A stretch of 64,000 nt of DNA from Anopheles merus. Lineage: Eukaryota > Arthropoda > Insecta > Diptera > Culicidae. Shown here piece after piece: positions 19,979 through 33,000 of the stretch. The position numbers and the translations under genes were made by a program. A model generated the notes under the pieces. The model had not been told where the DNA came from. It did no database searches and saw only the letters and a program-made list of their open reading frames with translations. The DNA lies in NCBI RefSeq assembly GCF_017562075.2, contig NC_054084.1, forward strand, positions 37,821,499 to 37,885,498. The letters are read 5' to 3'. Each line of letters opens with the position of its first letter. The stretch's first letter is position 1.

Positions 19979-21554
19979 CTCCTTGAAAAGTTGTTTACAT
20001 GAATGTTGAAATTCAACTTGATTAAATCACTAGTAGACATGCTTACTCTAGCGACGAGTTTCATCAGTGTATAGCCATTGATGGAAGCTATACTATGTTA
20101 TTTTTAAGACAAAAGGCTAATCGCAATCAATTGAGAGAATTGAAGAGGCAAAAACATGAACATCTTCATTTACTAATGCATGCTGGAAACTCGAGACTGT
20201 AAAACATTATTGATGCTATGTTAAGACACGTTTGATGATATCTTAAAAAATTTATTACATCAAAACCCTGATCTGGATCAATTTGATGAGCTACTGGCAT
20301 GCTGTCAGCCAGTGTACGGCGCCGGCTCGGCAGCGGTGGTGCATTAAAAAATCCAATCTTTACCTATCGGCTATCAGGAGTCGCAGCAAAACACACACTC
20401 AACCCCAATGTAACCGAAGACAGAAAAAGCAATCAAACTAACCCCAATGGACCTTGAAAAATGAACCGCTTCCTTTCCCCATCCCCTCGGGGTGCCCGAT
20501 GGAACGGGTTCAAGAACGTTTGAGCGGACAAGCAGCTCTTGGTGGTGGTATACGCATGGAACGGCGAAGCTAACAACCAGTGAGATGATTGCTTCCGAAA
20601 TAGAAGCTCTCGAATATCCCGGTCCGCCGGTCCGGCCGGCCCGAGGAAGTCCAACGGGAACGCCGTAGTTCTTCGGCAATAATTCTCCAATCACCGTTTC
20701 GGGTTTGAATAGACCGCCATACACGGCCCGTATCGGTGGAATGCAGTCTCTAAAGATCGATCGGCTTCAAAGGTTCAATCGTAAACCAGAGACACCAGAA
20801 GTACATACACACACACACGCGCGCGCAGAGTACAAAGTGCACCCCGGTACTGGGACGCTTATTTGAAGTAAAAAGATTTAGCGCTGTTGAGTTGGTTTGG
20901 GTTTGCGTTCGGAAATTTAGGCAACAAGCGGTAGCACTAACTGTACAGACAACCGTTCTTGGCCACCGTCATGCATTGGAGTGTGATTGTGTCGGAGTCA
21001 TAAAATCGACGGACATCCGACACGCCACCAGGGCTAGGTGTCAGGGAAAACGGTTTTTGCGGGAGCGGGTTCGATACGATGGCGGTTGGATCGTACGGTT
21101 CGGCCATTGGAAACCCTGTCGCATCGTGTTGCGCTATTCATTCGAAGTGTGATCGATGGAAGCGGTAAATTTGCTTCTAGGTGAAACCGGAAGCGTGATG
21201 TTTTTTTTTATTTCGCTAGTTCCTTCATATCATTCTTGTTCAGGGGTGCGCTGGTACTGCTATACAGTGTTGAATGTTGTCAGGTTTTAATGTTATAATG
21301 TTTTTAAGGTGTTTGTTATTATTAAATTTTTCGTTTTCAATATGCTTTTCGATGATATTACACTTTACATGTTTAAAAAAAGTGTCAAATTTGGTAATTT
21401 TGCATACAATTTATTTTTATTCGGGAGGCAATAGAACACACCAAGCTAATTCTTTTATTAACCATTTGTATTTTTCTAAAACATCCTACATGCGTGCTAC
21501 AATTGGTTTGCACAAAAATAACGTCTTGACTGTCGGGGCAAAGATCATCCCTTT
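19979..21554. other. Unique sequence
   Basis: Includes a (CA)n(CG)n tract at about 20804-20826. Overlapping ORFs at 20374-20724 on the minus strand have no supporting context. Confidence 0.4.
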
Positions 21555-21905
21555 GTGTACCTTGTTGTAGTTCGCGTGTCCCTCAACCAACCTCTTTGCC
21601 TGCCAAAAGATCCGTTTCTTTCAAGCAATCCTGTTCGGTTGAATAACCCTCCAGCGCCGTTGCCAGCGGGACAACGATGGTGGAACATTGCCTTGCAGGA
21701 TGTTCTACGGGTACGAGAGAAAGATACAAAAGACTTAGATGACACTGGTCCCCCGGTCATGAATTCATTCCCGACGGTTTTGATTCGGCCCGGTATCGCT
21801 CGGAGTCGGTTAGTCGATTGGCACGGTATTTGCAAATGGTACATAGGTTGGGAAAATTCGTGCACCGTGGACGTCCCCACTGGATATGGTAGTGCCTGGT
21901 ATTGA
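21555..21905 (+). other. Open stretch of 116 codons, status unclear
   Basis: One plus-strand frame is open from 21555 to a stop at 21903-21905, with fairly complex composition (NNPPAPLPAGQRWWNIALQ, then RSRLVDWHGICKWYIGWENS). It has no ATG until codon 69. The opposite strand is open over nearly the same interval, which is common in GC-richer sequence and weakens the case. It lies just upstream of the candidate terminal exon at 21978, but no splice site links them convincingly. Confidence 0.15.
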
Positions 21906-21977
21906 ATGTCAAAACCGTCGTCCTAGGAGAGCGCTGGCATTCGTTTGGTGAAAATAGATTTTTTTTGTTGTTTTCAG

Positions 21978-22099
21978 TTGCAACCTCTCCCGGTGCCACC
22001 GTCGTCGTCGTCGTCGTCGTCACCTGTGTTTTGGTGAAAACTCCAAGGCATTACGGGCCTTTTTCCAGCTGCAGCAGCATGCCCGGGGTGCGGGTGTAG
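21978..22099 (+). CDS. Candidate 3'-terminal exon, unknown protein
   Basis: A strong acceptor (eight T, then GTTGTTTTCAG ending at 21977) opens a frame that includes VATSPGATVVVVVVVTCVLV and ends PGVRV with TAG at 22097-22099. AATAAA follows at 22133-22138. The (GTC)n microsatellite creates the valine run. Without a linked upstream exon this remains weak; the acceptor tract may be chance. Confidence 0.2.
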
Positions 22100-22137
22100 C
22101 TAAAAGTGTTGACGGTGCACCAGAAGGCTATAAATAA

Positions 22138-24725
22138 AGCAGCAGCAGCAGCAGCAGCAATAGCAAACCGGCAGGCTAGCACCAAGTGCCCCTGACGACG
22201 CTTTGCTGTGAAACCATACGTTGTGTGTGTGTGTGTGTGTGTGTGGGTATTTGTATTTTCCTGTGCTTTTGTCGATTGGATATGGCCGGAAGAAGAAGAA
22301 AAAAGTCATTCCGTTGTGTGGCGCAGGAGGCTCGTGCAACAAGGGGTGGAAAGCAATTTGGATAAGCTTTCGGTTCGAATTCCAATGCTAAACCAATCCC
22401 AATTTCGCCCTCTCTGTTAGCCGTACGTAGGTGATCCGTAGAAACTCACTTTCAATCTGTACTCCCTGAAGATGTGTTTCACTTTAATTTAAATTTTCCG
22501 GCAAGGATTTACTTGGGTGGTGTGGTCAGTAGTGGTGGTGGGAACAAGAAACTAGAATGACGATAATATATGTTAACTTTATTGAGTAGTTTTTTTCTGC
22601 TATCACTTATCTCACGTCATTTTCCAACGTAATTTTCATAAATTTGGCTATTTGTTATCATACTGTAAAATACTGCAAAGAAAACCGGTAGTTCATGATG
22701 CAATAATTAGCTTGCCACCACGGCAAGAATCACAACCACCGCCCGGTGCGATCGAGCAAGAAGGGACGAAATCTTACTCCATCAAACATCATTTAATGTT
22801 TTATGTTGCGTATGAAAGTCGGTTAGCATTTTTGTCACGGAATGCTTCTAACGGCTTTCGATTAGTATTCTAGATGGCCCGGTATCACACGGCCAAACCA
22901 TGCAAACACATCGCATGGCAGGCCGACAATCGGTCCAACAACTCGCCAGACCGTAGCAATGAAATTATGTAAATGGGGTTGCATCCAACCCTTTACAGCG
23001 CTACAGCTTGACTTTTGAGATGCTGTGTTGAAGTTGGCCTGTGGATTGGATTCTATACATAGGATGTTGCTGTTGCGGTTCTTAGGGATTCAGTAGAAAT
23101 GTGATAAAAATGGCTCTCCTCTACCTAGCCACCGAATGGGCGGTGGGCAATCATTTTGAATGGTTTTCGTTGGTGGTAGGGCGTTTGGAATGCTTTTTTG
23201 TATGATTCTTGGCCCGCAAATGAGTGGAAAAGTTAGATTCTATACAACTATCGCTTTCGAAACTGTTTAATTACAGTTTTGTTACGCAAAAGTAGCCACA
23301 TTAAACCGCGTCCTTTCTACGTTGGCTTCATTTCTGTGTTATTTATGTTTGAATTGAAGTGTTATTTGTAATTTGAACACAAAATTACTCGCAAGTTCAC
23401 ATGGTGTCTCACTTATGCGTGGATATTTTCTGCGTTATGGTCAACCTGTTAGTACATACTTGCGTCTCTATATGCTGCATATTGATCGTAAGTGTCGGGT
23501 GTGTATGCGTTGAAAGTTCCATTTTTTACCCTCATCGAAGGAAGTCACTTTTTAGCTGCCCAAAAGTTAAATCGCTGACGTGTACTATTTCGCCATCGGG
23601 GCCAACGGGAAACGCAACGAGGTTCGGCGGCAGTATTATCACATGCTGACGATGGTCGTTACCGACAATGGTTGGGATATGGCTTTGGGTACGCCTTTAG
23701 CAAAATGGCTAACAAGCGTTCAACCGCGGATTACAACTCTAGCCGGTGCAGGGAGTTAGTTCTCGCATGCCAAGTTTACCTTTGGCTCATAGCAAAACTG
23801 TCAGGCCTTTATAGAGAACGTCCCTTTCGTCGGTTGGTGATGCAAGCGGTTGTGTTTAAATAAATGGTTACCGTTCCCGGGATGGTTACCAGGCTACGGA
23901 GTATGATGTCGCTTCTCCCAAAGGACGCACGGTCCTTAAACCAATGCAAAAATAGCTGATCCAGAGAATAGGCTACGGTCGTACAAGCAACGTTCGTAGC
24001 TGATGTACAGAAACGAAGGTATGTTTTGTTACTACTCTCCAAACCCATCATGGATGTTTTTTTGGAGCTGTCGGTAGAAAGTGTTGAGATGTGAACATGT
24101 TGTTGTGTTTTGTAGGACTTCTTTCAATAAAATGTGATTTATTGCATCCTGAAAATCATTGTTCTATGTACCGGTGGACGTGAATGAGTTTTAAAGATGC
24201 CGTAATGTTAAAAAGTGCCTTGTTTTTATTTTTTATTTATATTTTGTTTCAAAAAAATGGGAATTGAGAGAATATTCGATTTAAAATAAACCTGGCAATC
24301 ATGGCAAAAGGTGTGTCGTAATACCAGGGTCTTCCACTTTACTGGAGATTATATGGGATATTTTCTAGGGTTACCTAATTCTTTCAAATTAACGGGTTGG
24401 ATTTGTGTTGGTTTGCTTTAGGTGCTTTTTAATAACAGTGATGACGAATACAATAATCATAGCTAGGAACATGCCAATAAGATTTATTTTATTTCATATA
24501 TTTGTATATATTGTCGGACCTTCGTAGGTCTACACAAATAGCTTAACTTATACTTAAAAACTACTGCTCCTGACATTAAGTGACTTCAAACCAACCAATA
24601 GGCACCGTTGATAGTAAGGTGGTTGGACCTAGTTAGACCAAGGAAGAAGTCGTAAGGCGTACCTAGTAAACTTCCGCTGAATACTTTCCACGCGCATGAT
24701 TGAGCGGATTGGTAATCGGAACCAG
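22138..24725. other. Unique sequence with microsatellites
   Basis: (AGC)n at 22138-22160 and (GT)n at about 22221-22244. Apart from the possible exon at 23401-23487, nothing is supported. Confidence 0.4.
23401..23487 (+). CDS. Weak candidate first exon with signal-like peptide
   Basis: ATG followed by 29 hydrophobic codons (MVSHLCVDIFCVMVNLLVH...) to a donor ATC|GTAAGTGTC, phase 0. The ATG context is poor (C at -3). T-rich DNA readily gives such hydrophobic frames, so the donor is the only real evidence. Confidence 0.15.
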
Positions 24726-25165
24726 ACTTACTTACCTACTTACTTAGTTATCCGGCGCTACGATCGCTTTACAGTCTTGGTCTGCCTCAGGAGTGTCCGA
24801 AACAGCTCACGGTCTCGCGCCTTCGTCTACCAGTGCGTTATCCCGGCCTTAATGGCGAACGCCTCTACGTCATCTTGCCAGCACAATCTGGACCGATCAT
24901 GCTTCGTTTGTCCTTGTGGAAGTCCTAAAAAGAATTTACGGGATGGGCCCTTCCATGTGTACAACATAGCCAGCCCACCAGAGCCTGGCCAGCTTGATAC
25001 GCTGCATGACAGTTGCCGTACATCTCGTATAGCTCGTTTTTATAGCGGCTCCTCCATTGTCCTTCTACTCATACGGGGCCAAATATTCTTCTGAGCACCA
25101 GACTAGATAGCAATATTCCAGGATGGACCGAACGATAGCGCACTTTTAGGTAGATAGGCACCCTA
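24726..25165 (-). pseudogene. Inverted 3' fragment of the RTE-like LINE
   Basis: The minus strand carries GGCCAGGCTCTGGTGGGCTG-type coding for the same C-terminal region as 1905-2285, the stop region and AGCGCCGGATAACTAAG, and ends in a (GTAA)n tail at 24726-24746. It has several stops and frameshifts. The three LINE pieces in this window share the tetranucleotide tail. Confidence 0.75.
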
Positions 25166-25554
25166 TGCATTATCTTTAAGATAAATCATTTTTAAGATAA
25201 ATCATGTAAAATTCCAATAACCACGAATCTCTGAAGTCGCGTTTAAAAGGTACCGTTTACTGGAAACTGGTTACTCAAAACTGGGAAAATTGGTTACATA
25301 AATACCTAAATTATACTTTTTCTCTATGTTCCTAACCTTACATAAATAAATGTAGCATGGGATTATGGAGGAATCAGAGGTGAGAACATGAATTATGATG
25401 TTAATTATTACGAAGATCGACTAGTTGTAATATTTTTGTAAACGTTAATTTGCTTCATTTACAGGCGTGCTTTATAAATATGGGCTGAGAATTCAAAATT
25501 AAAATTTGATTTTTCAATCAAGTAGGTATGCAAGCAATACAAAATTCTACTTGG
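25166..25554. other. AT-rich unique sequence
   Basis: Contains a short tandem duplication near 25169-25204 (AAGATAAATCATTTTTAAG-type). No other feature. Confidence 0.4.
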
Positions 25555-25665
25555 CATAACGTACGGCGGGAGATGCCGCTGGATACAGGCTTTCGAGACT
25601 TATTCAGTACCACAGGCCGGACATGCAGTCCTTCCTAAGGAGGGACGGTCCACCAAGATGAAAGT
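25555..25665 (-). mobile_element. Fragment of a second SINE family
   Basis: On the minus strand: GGTGGACCGTCCCTCC, then GTACTGAATAAGTCTCGAAA and GCCTGTATCC. The same body is seen at 42235-42336 and 55370-55500. The head with box B is not preserved here. Confidence 0.5.
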
Positions 25666-25983
25666 TTATGCTAAGTAAAATACAGTTTTATATAGTTTAT
25701 CTATATAACTCAAGACTTAAGCTTTCTAAATTTGCTTGAACGTTCATATGTTGCAAAGACAAACATTCTAGAATGCATTTTCCTTAAGAGGGTTAGAGGA
25801 GAAAGTAACCGTAATATGTTCAAAACTTTCTTCATCATAAAAACAACAACAACACTTTGAAAGAGGGTATCGTTGTCCTCATGAATAGAATATGATCGAT
25901 ACCGATTTATGATATTTTGAAGTAAAACTAGCCAAAAAACCTGTCAACATTATTGTGCCAATTTTTATAATTATATAAAAGTT
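25666..25983. other. AT-rich unique sequence
   Basis: No feature supported. Confidence 0.4.
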
Positions 25984-26190
25984 GAGCCGGTCTCATGGTA
26001 CAGTTGTCAACTTGTACGACTTAACAACATGCCCGTCATGGGTTCAAGCCCCAAATAGACCGTGCCGCCATACGTAGGACTGACTATCCTGCTATGGGGG
26101 AAAATCAATAAGTCACTGAAAGCCAACCCCACAAGTGGGTTGGCAGGCCTTGACCGCCATCGGTTGTTGAGCCAAACAAGAAGAAGAAGA
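25984..26190 (+). mobile_element. Near full-length SINE200-like copy
   Basis: Starts GAGCCGGTCTCATGGTACAG, has box B GGGTTCAAGCCCC and the CATACGTAGGACTGACTATC motif, and ends with GTTGTTGAGCC and an (AAG)n tail. No clear target duplication. Confidence 0.9.
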
Positions 26191-26325
26191 AAATGACAAA
26201 GTAATTAACAATCGTGCAATACTGAAACTATGAATGAAACTAGTTACGTTTGTTTTAAAAATATTCAAATATAACGTTTTTTTTCTATAATTAATTAAGC
26301 TTGGGGATATTTGCAGTTGTAGCAT

Positions 26326-26428
26326 AAACCGGTGGTACAGTCGTCAACTCGTACGACTTAACAACATGCCCGTCATGGGTGCAAGCCCCGATTAGACCGT
26401 GCTCCCATACGTAGGGCTGACTACCCAA
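26326..26428 (+). mobile_element. 5' half of a SINE200-like element
   Basis: Head and central part only: GGTGGTACAGTCGTCAACTC, box B GGGTGCAAGCCCC with one mismatch, CATACGTAGGGCTGACTA. Similarity stops at about 26428. It lies 135 bp after a complete copy in the same orientation. Confidence 0.85.
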
Positions 26429-26625
26429 AGAATATATTAAATCTTATCATAGTTTTAACGATGTTGCTAAGGTTATTACATTAAGTCTTCCTTTTTCACT
26501 TGAATGTCGTGTATGACCTAATAAGACTATGACAAAACTCATTTAAGACTGAAAGGACCCATATACAGAACTCTGTTAAGACTACTTGTTAAAACCATTT
26601 CTAGACCTTTAAGATGTGAGGCGCA
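26429..26625. other. AT-rich unique sequence
   Basis: Several TTAAGACT motifs that recur in 27395-28050; nothing else supported. Confidence 0.3.
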
Positions 26626-27039
26626 AATAAACTATCAAAAGTATAGCAAATTGTTATGGATACGTTCTTGAGACGGCAATGAAGCATCGAATATGAAGTC
26701 ATAATAATGGTTGAGAATTATTTGAGCATTATTATGTTGGCTTGATATTTTTCTTGATGAATTCGCTCGCGTATGAGCAGAAATCCATGCCAAGAAAATT
26801 TCACTGTTGAAATACATTTTAATAATTTGAAAAATAAACTATCTAAAGTACAGGAAATTGTTATGGATACGTTCTTGAGACGGCAATGAAGCATCGAATA
26901 TGAAGTCATAATAATGGTTGAGAATTATTTGAGCATTATTATGTTGGATTGATATTTTTCTTGATGAATTCGCTCGCGTATGAGCAGAAATCCATGCCAA
27001 GAAAATTTCACTGTTGAAATACATTATAATAATTTGAAA
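26626..27039. repeat. Two-copy tandem duplication, period 207 bp
   Basis: AAATAAACTATC with TTGTTATGGATACGTTCTTG begins at about 26626 and again 207 bp later. The two units are nearly identical (a few substitutions in the first 30 bases, single changes after). The period is a multiple of three, so the minus strand shows the same 60-residue frame twice (starting MYFNSEIFLAWISAHTRANS). The frame is interrupted between units. I do not recognise it. Confidence 0.9.
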
Positions 27040-27734
27040 AATATCAAAGCGCTTTAATAATATGCATCTTTTTTAGTTAAAAATACATTATTTTAAAAAT
27101 AAAAATTTGTTCTTAACGCCCTCAATTTGCACCAAAAGCTTTGTCAAAATAAAAATGACGTGAAAAGCGTTCTAAAAATTTCCATTTTTCTCTTTGTCTT
27201 GTAAACTATGAATTTGTTTATCAAAATATCAACATGGCTAACACACAAATCAACGATAATAATATTAAAAATGGACTTCATTAGATTAAGATCAGAAGGA
27301 CTTTCCTGATCACAAGTTCAGACAATTTGTAATGCAATATGTGTGGCTAAGATCGATTTAAACAGCATATAGCTTTAGGACGCGCTTGTGCAGACGAACA
27401 AGTTTTAAGACTCTCCGCGCACAGGCAGTGTCAGAGATACGCATATTTACATTATCGCGGTTTCTCAGTTTTATCCCCTGCATAGATTATTAGAATTAGA
27501 CAAATAATTAATAATCTTTACAAGGGAACAAAACCACTCACTGCAAGCAACAGGAAAAAAGCATATTATGGTTCAACCCCGTAACATACAACTCACGCAG
27601 CAGTTAGAGATTCTCGGTTTATTCACGTTTTGCGTTAATAGCGTATTTCAGGAACAACCCGTACAGTCTGTTACAAGTTCCCTTCATCCAAGACTTAACA
27701 TGCATTAAATAAGATCAATTGATCCTGATGCCCT
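27040..27734. other. AT-rich unique sequence
   Basis: No supported exon. A GC-richer patch at 27370-27430 contains GACTCTCCGCGCACAGGCAG. Confidence 0.3.
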
Positions 27735-27955
27735 AGTCTCAAACAACAAGTCTTTAAACGTGCTTAAGATACGTTTACAGGTTGATTAAAGGCAGCCATC
27801 AACACTCCAATTTTAGTTTTAACAGACAATCTTATAAGCGTCTTAGTCTCAAATAACAAGTCTTTAAACGTGCTTAAGAATACATGTATAGGTTGATTAA
27901 AGCTAGTTATCCAAACTCCAATTTTAGTTTTAACAGATAGTCTTATAAGCGTCTT
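27735..27955. repeat. Two-copy tandem duplication, period 110 bp
   Basis: AGTCTCAAACAACAAGTC at 27735 and AGTCTCAAATAACAAGTC at 27845 each lead into TTTAAACGTGCTTAAG and end with CTTATAAGCGTCTT. The units differ at several sites. Confidence 0.85.
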
Positions 27956-28099
27956 CAGAACTTTTTAAAAGATTAGCAACTTTAAAGACTGTTAAGCATT
28001 TTTAAAAGATATGTTTAAACTATATGGCTTAAAGATCTCATAATTAAGAATGCTTTAAGAAATGTTTTAGTGTAAAAGGTATGGGAAATGTTTATTGGG

Positions 28100-28207
28100 T
28101 ATCCTGCTATGGTTACAATAAGTCACTGAAAGCCAAGCTCATTTCACTAGTGGGTACAAGGCAGGCCTTGACCGACAACGGTTGTTGTGCCAAAGAAGAA
28201 GAAGAAG
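28100..28207 (+). mobile_element. 3' half of a SINE200-like element
   Basis: Starts in the body at TATCCTGCTATGG, then AAGTCACTGAAAGCCAAGC, GGCAGGCCTTGACCGACAAC, GTTGTTGTGCCAAAG and (AAG)n. 5'-truncated, without box A or B. Confidence 0.85.
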
Positions 28208-29993
28208 TATAAACTATTCAACGCCATCCATCAATTATTACTTTTAGTCAGATCTATTTTATGGAGTATTTGAGCAGATTGAATAAGAAAAACAATCAGA
28301 TGGCAAATCATGTCACAGAAAGCTTACCTAAAAGTGCTTCAAACATTACAAATCAAGAAAACCCCCTTTTTAGAATGAACTTCTTACAAAGATAATTTAA
28401 ATATTAAATCATACCCAAATCCCCAAAAAACACACCACAGCTTCCAAGTTTTGTAGGCATCTGTTTAATTTTCACATGATCCTGCAGTAGAAACACGTGA
28501 ATTTCAACCAAAAAATCAATATTTGTTCCCTACTTCTTGTTTGAATCGTCTCACACATACACACGCACACATATAGTGGCATTAGAGAATTAAAATAGTA
28601 GTTGTGTGAATATGGATCCAGTATGCACACTACTTCACCGCGACCGCAAATTTAAATTACTTTTCAATTAATTTTAATTAGGTTACACTTTCTTAAGAAA
28701 TCATAAGGTGCTTAGCCTCCTCCTTTATTTCATGTTAAACTACTCACAGAGTGCGAGAGAGCGCGCGAATGAGCGCAAGTGAGAGGTGGTCAAGGTAGCA
28801 GCACCTTAGTTTCCCCGGCTGAATGCCGCGGTTTTCCAGTGAAAAGGTGAGTAGTTTTTATGCTGGCAGTGATTGTAACCGGGTGCACTAGCTAGCAGCA
28901 CAGCTCTACATGATGACGGCGGCTACCATGGTGTACGGTACTTAGTATAACTACACGCCCTTAGCTACGGCACCGGTGCCTCATTAGACTTAAGTAAGCC
29001 GCCCTTTACTGTAAGTACCGTCCCAAGTTATGTTTTCTTGGCTGGTGCCTCCCATTCTATTGGCGTTCTGGGTGTCGGAGTGCCAAGGAGCCGGTTAACT
29101 CAGCTGCTGCCGACATTTTGCCGCTCGTATCATGTGGCCACCTGAATGCCATTTTCCATCGAGTATGACAATTTGGCGTAATAATACGCCGCGATGTTAG
29201 GTGGAGTGCGATGCTCTCTCCGCAAACAAGTGCATAATGCCGCGGAAAAGCTAAAAGGGATTTCGTACTGATTATCTCCGTAAGGAAAACACATGGTTCG
29301 GGTGGAGGGCTTTTCCTTTTGACTGACATAAATCACATGAAACCGTGTGAAACAAGCGAAGCGTTCTGAAGCTCGCTATAGAATGGTTTTGCGGCGACGG
29401 GTATTATTTGCAGTACACGGAGCAGTATGAGGTAGTTTAATAAACTATTTTCATGAGAGGATTTGGTTAACCTCTTTCGGTAGGGACACACCATGGCTAC
29501 CATTTCGTGAACGCGAACGAGATTATAAGACGAACCGTTACGGTAACATTTTAAACAGTATTAGTAAAAGCGCCCTCTCTAAATAAACCAGAACATCAAG
29601 CCAGCCTGCTCGTGGTGTCGATCGTTATTTATTCAACCCGTGCCCGGTCGAATCATTTCAACGCGGTCCGAATTATTTATGACAAACGCACCAGAGACAT
29701 GACGCGAGCGATGCCGTTACAGTGTAGTTTTAATGCCTCTTGGTGCAACTGCGCACCGGTCCCGGGTGCCATCAGCACATCGGTACCAGCGTAAAAAGCC
29801 GGCTGCTCGAGTAATTGTATTATTTTGGGAATGCTTCCAAACGCCACAAATAATGCAATAATAATCAACCGTTGCGAAACCCGTCGAGGTTCAGCGAGTG
29901 AGCTCAAATTTGAAGTGTAAATAAATCTTCCCTTTCGAACCGTGCATCTTCCACCTGTTGTGATGCTGTCTGTCTGGCATCGTGACTAGCAGT

Positions 29994-30024
<31 letters not shown>

Positions 30025-33000
30025 CCAGCAGGTCCCGTCTATCTCAGACACTTACCGCATCGATGGTATGGTTTCTTCTGTTTGCTAACGATAAGGAAGT
30101 AAGAACGAGGAGACATCTCACTGTACTGTGCAGTGCAGTGGCGGGGTTTGGGTGCTGTTCGGTTAGCAACCGGTGGATCATATTAATCGCTGGCGGGTTC
30201 GTTCGTCCGAACTATCCCGTGAAAGTCCCGCCGCTGGCACATCAATGCGTGCAAACGATGGAAAGCGAAATAGTGTTCAATCTAAATTTAGCTGTACTTG
30301 GCTGTACTTGGATGGCTGATGCCATGGCAGTGCATGTGTGTGTGTCTGTGCGGGGAAACAGTACGGTAGCATTTGTGATGGACTTGTAGTAGCATTAAGC
30401 CCCATGGGAAGGGAGAGGCGTCACCATTTTCGGTTGGCATAACCTATGCATGCGTCCCTTAAGTATCACAAAAAGTGCATAAATGACGCTTGCAAACGCT
30501 CGTTAAACGCAATGTTGTAGTGCTGTGTTTACGGACGTCCCGATTGGTGACGATTATGGTCACCGCCGAGACAACGCAGGACCGCATTACGACCCGCGGG
30601 CCGGGCAAGTGCACGACATACGACATACAACGCCAAGTGCCGCCGTGAGTTTAGTGTGGCAAATAAACTGCTCAGGAGCAACCGAGATATGGATGTGGTG
30701 AGAGTTTTGGGAAGCCGTCTGATTGTCATTCTAATTTTAGTGCTGCGCAGTTTGCTGCTTCTTCCACGGATGATGGTGCGGTGGGCAATTTAATTCTCTA
30801 GTGCTATGTGCCAAAATCATAAATGACGAGACGAGTGCAACAATGTCGCATGTGGGAAAGTATCGATGGTGTGTGCTAGTGTTTATTGGAGGTTTTATTG
30901 CGGCTGCCGATGATATGAGATCTCTATTGGTATGCTACGAGCGAGCACACTGAGCTGTTAAACTTCCGAGCTACTCGGTAAGCACGCAAGCCGGCATTAC
31001 CGGGTCAAAGGATCTACCCGGATTGGTGTATAATGAGGCAAGGTTAATTGAAATTGGTTTTATATCCCGCTCCCCCGGCCATCGCACTTCCATCGTTGTC
31101 GAAGATGCTCCCACAACTCGCTCTCGATAGCAAAATGTCCGTTCTCCGATCGATCGGCCTTCCGGGGGACCTTCTTTTTGATCCTTTTTGGTGGGCAGAA
31201 TCTTTCGAAGAAGGAACGTAGTGATAATGAAGTAACATGAGCCCTTCTCCTGGACAGTGGAAGGGTAATCTTCGCCGGAAGATATCGTTTCTTACTGTGT
31301 ACGACGGCCTGCTATGCGGATGCAGAAAGTGGCGCTGGGTATTTGGTCTATTTTGTACTGTCATCTCTTCGCAAGGTAATGCGGTCGTCTTCAGAAGTCG
31401 CTGAAGACTTCGCTTGCTGGTGAAGTTTTGTAAAAAGGGTTGCTGTTTTTTTTGTTTGTCGTTGCTGTTGCGACTGTAGCATTGGGCTGTGAAGGAAGCG
31501 ATCTCGTGTCGAACACAAGGTTGCTCTGTGAAAGGGGTTAAAGGTCAGGCAGGTTGTGTATAATTATGCCCAATGCTCGGGAAAGGTACACGGTGCGCAG
31601 GGAAGAACGTATAATCTTTCATCCATTAAGCTGATTGTGTTTCAGGGGTTGTAAGAATTTTCCTTACAAATCGGATGGAGATGCGTATCAATTAGATCAA
31701 GCAGTGAAAGGATCCCGCAGAAAAGGGCTTTTGTATGTATGTGTGCGTGGGTTCGGTAAAGGTACAGCGTTTCAATCAGCTTCTGTGCGAGAGTGAGATC
31801 TCATATGCGGGTGTTGATGGGAACGTTCTGCGTGTAAAATACCAGCAGCCTTTGAAGTATCGCAGTATAAACGTCTCCTTAAAGCAATCGTAGTGTTGCG
31901 AAGTGATGCTAGTAAAGTTTAACTGAAGGAGAAATGCGTGGTTTTTTATTTACTTTCAAGGATTAATAAATGCCATGGCGTAAGACTATGTTGAACAGAT
32001 TTTGGAACATCGATTCTATATTTATTATATTATATTTATTTTTGCTGAAAAAATCTTGTTCTTCATTTGTTGTTTCAGCTTTAGTAGCGAACAATAACAT
32101 ATCTGTCATATCGTTAGTTTGACTGGCTGATTTCATTTTTATTGCTAATTGTGTTAAGCTTTTTTTATTCATCTAAGCTGTGAGACTTACCATTGTTCTC
32201 GATGCGTATTACAAAATTCAGATTTAAAAAAATATGAATTTTATCAGTAGGGTATCAAACTAACTATTTATGAAATTATTATGTGCTAACAGTGCGCATC
32301 TTTGATTTCATAACATTTTTGCTATTCTTTGAGTTTGTCTTTTTACGTAAATTGTGCTGACGATTGTTGTTATTTATAGATTTCAATCGTAAACATTAGA
32401 TTCGTTCGTTTTGTGACATCGCCTGTTTTAACTAACCATTCCGGTCCGGTAGGTTTCTCAACCTATGTGAATTGGTTAACAACAAGCAGGGAGACGCATT
32501 TAGAAGAGTAATCCATTGCATTCTGGCCGATCGTGGCGTGAAACACACGCACAAAGATCGTTTGTTTCACACTGTTATCCAAACCAGCGGGGTATTATAA
32601 ACCTCTATAGATTAATAGCTCAGCTGCAGGCTATTTTATGGCATTTCGCCGAGTGGCCCGTCGACGAAACGGCCCTTGAGAGACTGTTTCTAAACGGTGG
32701 TGATAAAGGTGTTGGTGGTAGTGGTGGTGGCTGCAACGGGGCACGGCTTTCGGAATGCGACAAAAGTGCAGCGCACAGATCTAATTTCACGTTGTCACCG
32801 ATGTCACTGATCCGTCCGTGCCTTTTAGGCCTGAAATTACTGCTCGCGTGAGTGATGAACACGTGCTGCGTATAAATAGCTCCGAAATGTGTGCGCTTAT
32901 TTTCATACGCTCCGAACGAATGAAGGTACACCTCCTATGACCGTTTTCCGATCACATATGGCTGACCGGTTCGTCTTCAAGTTGAAAGGTGTCTCGTTTT

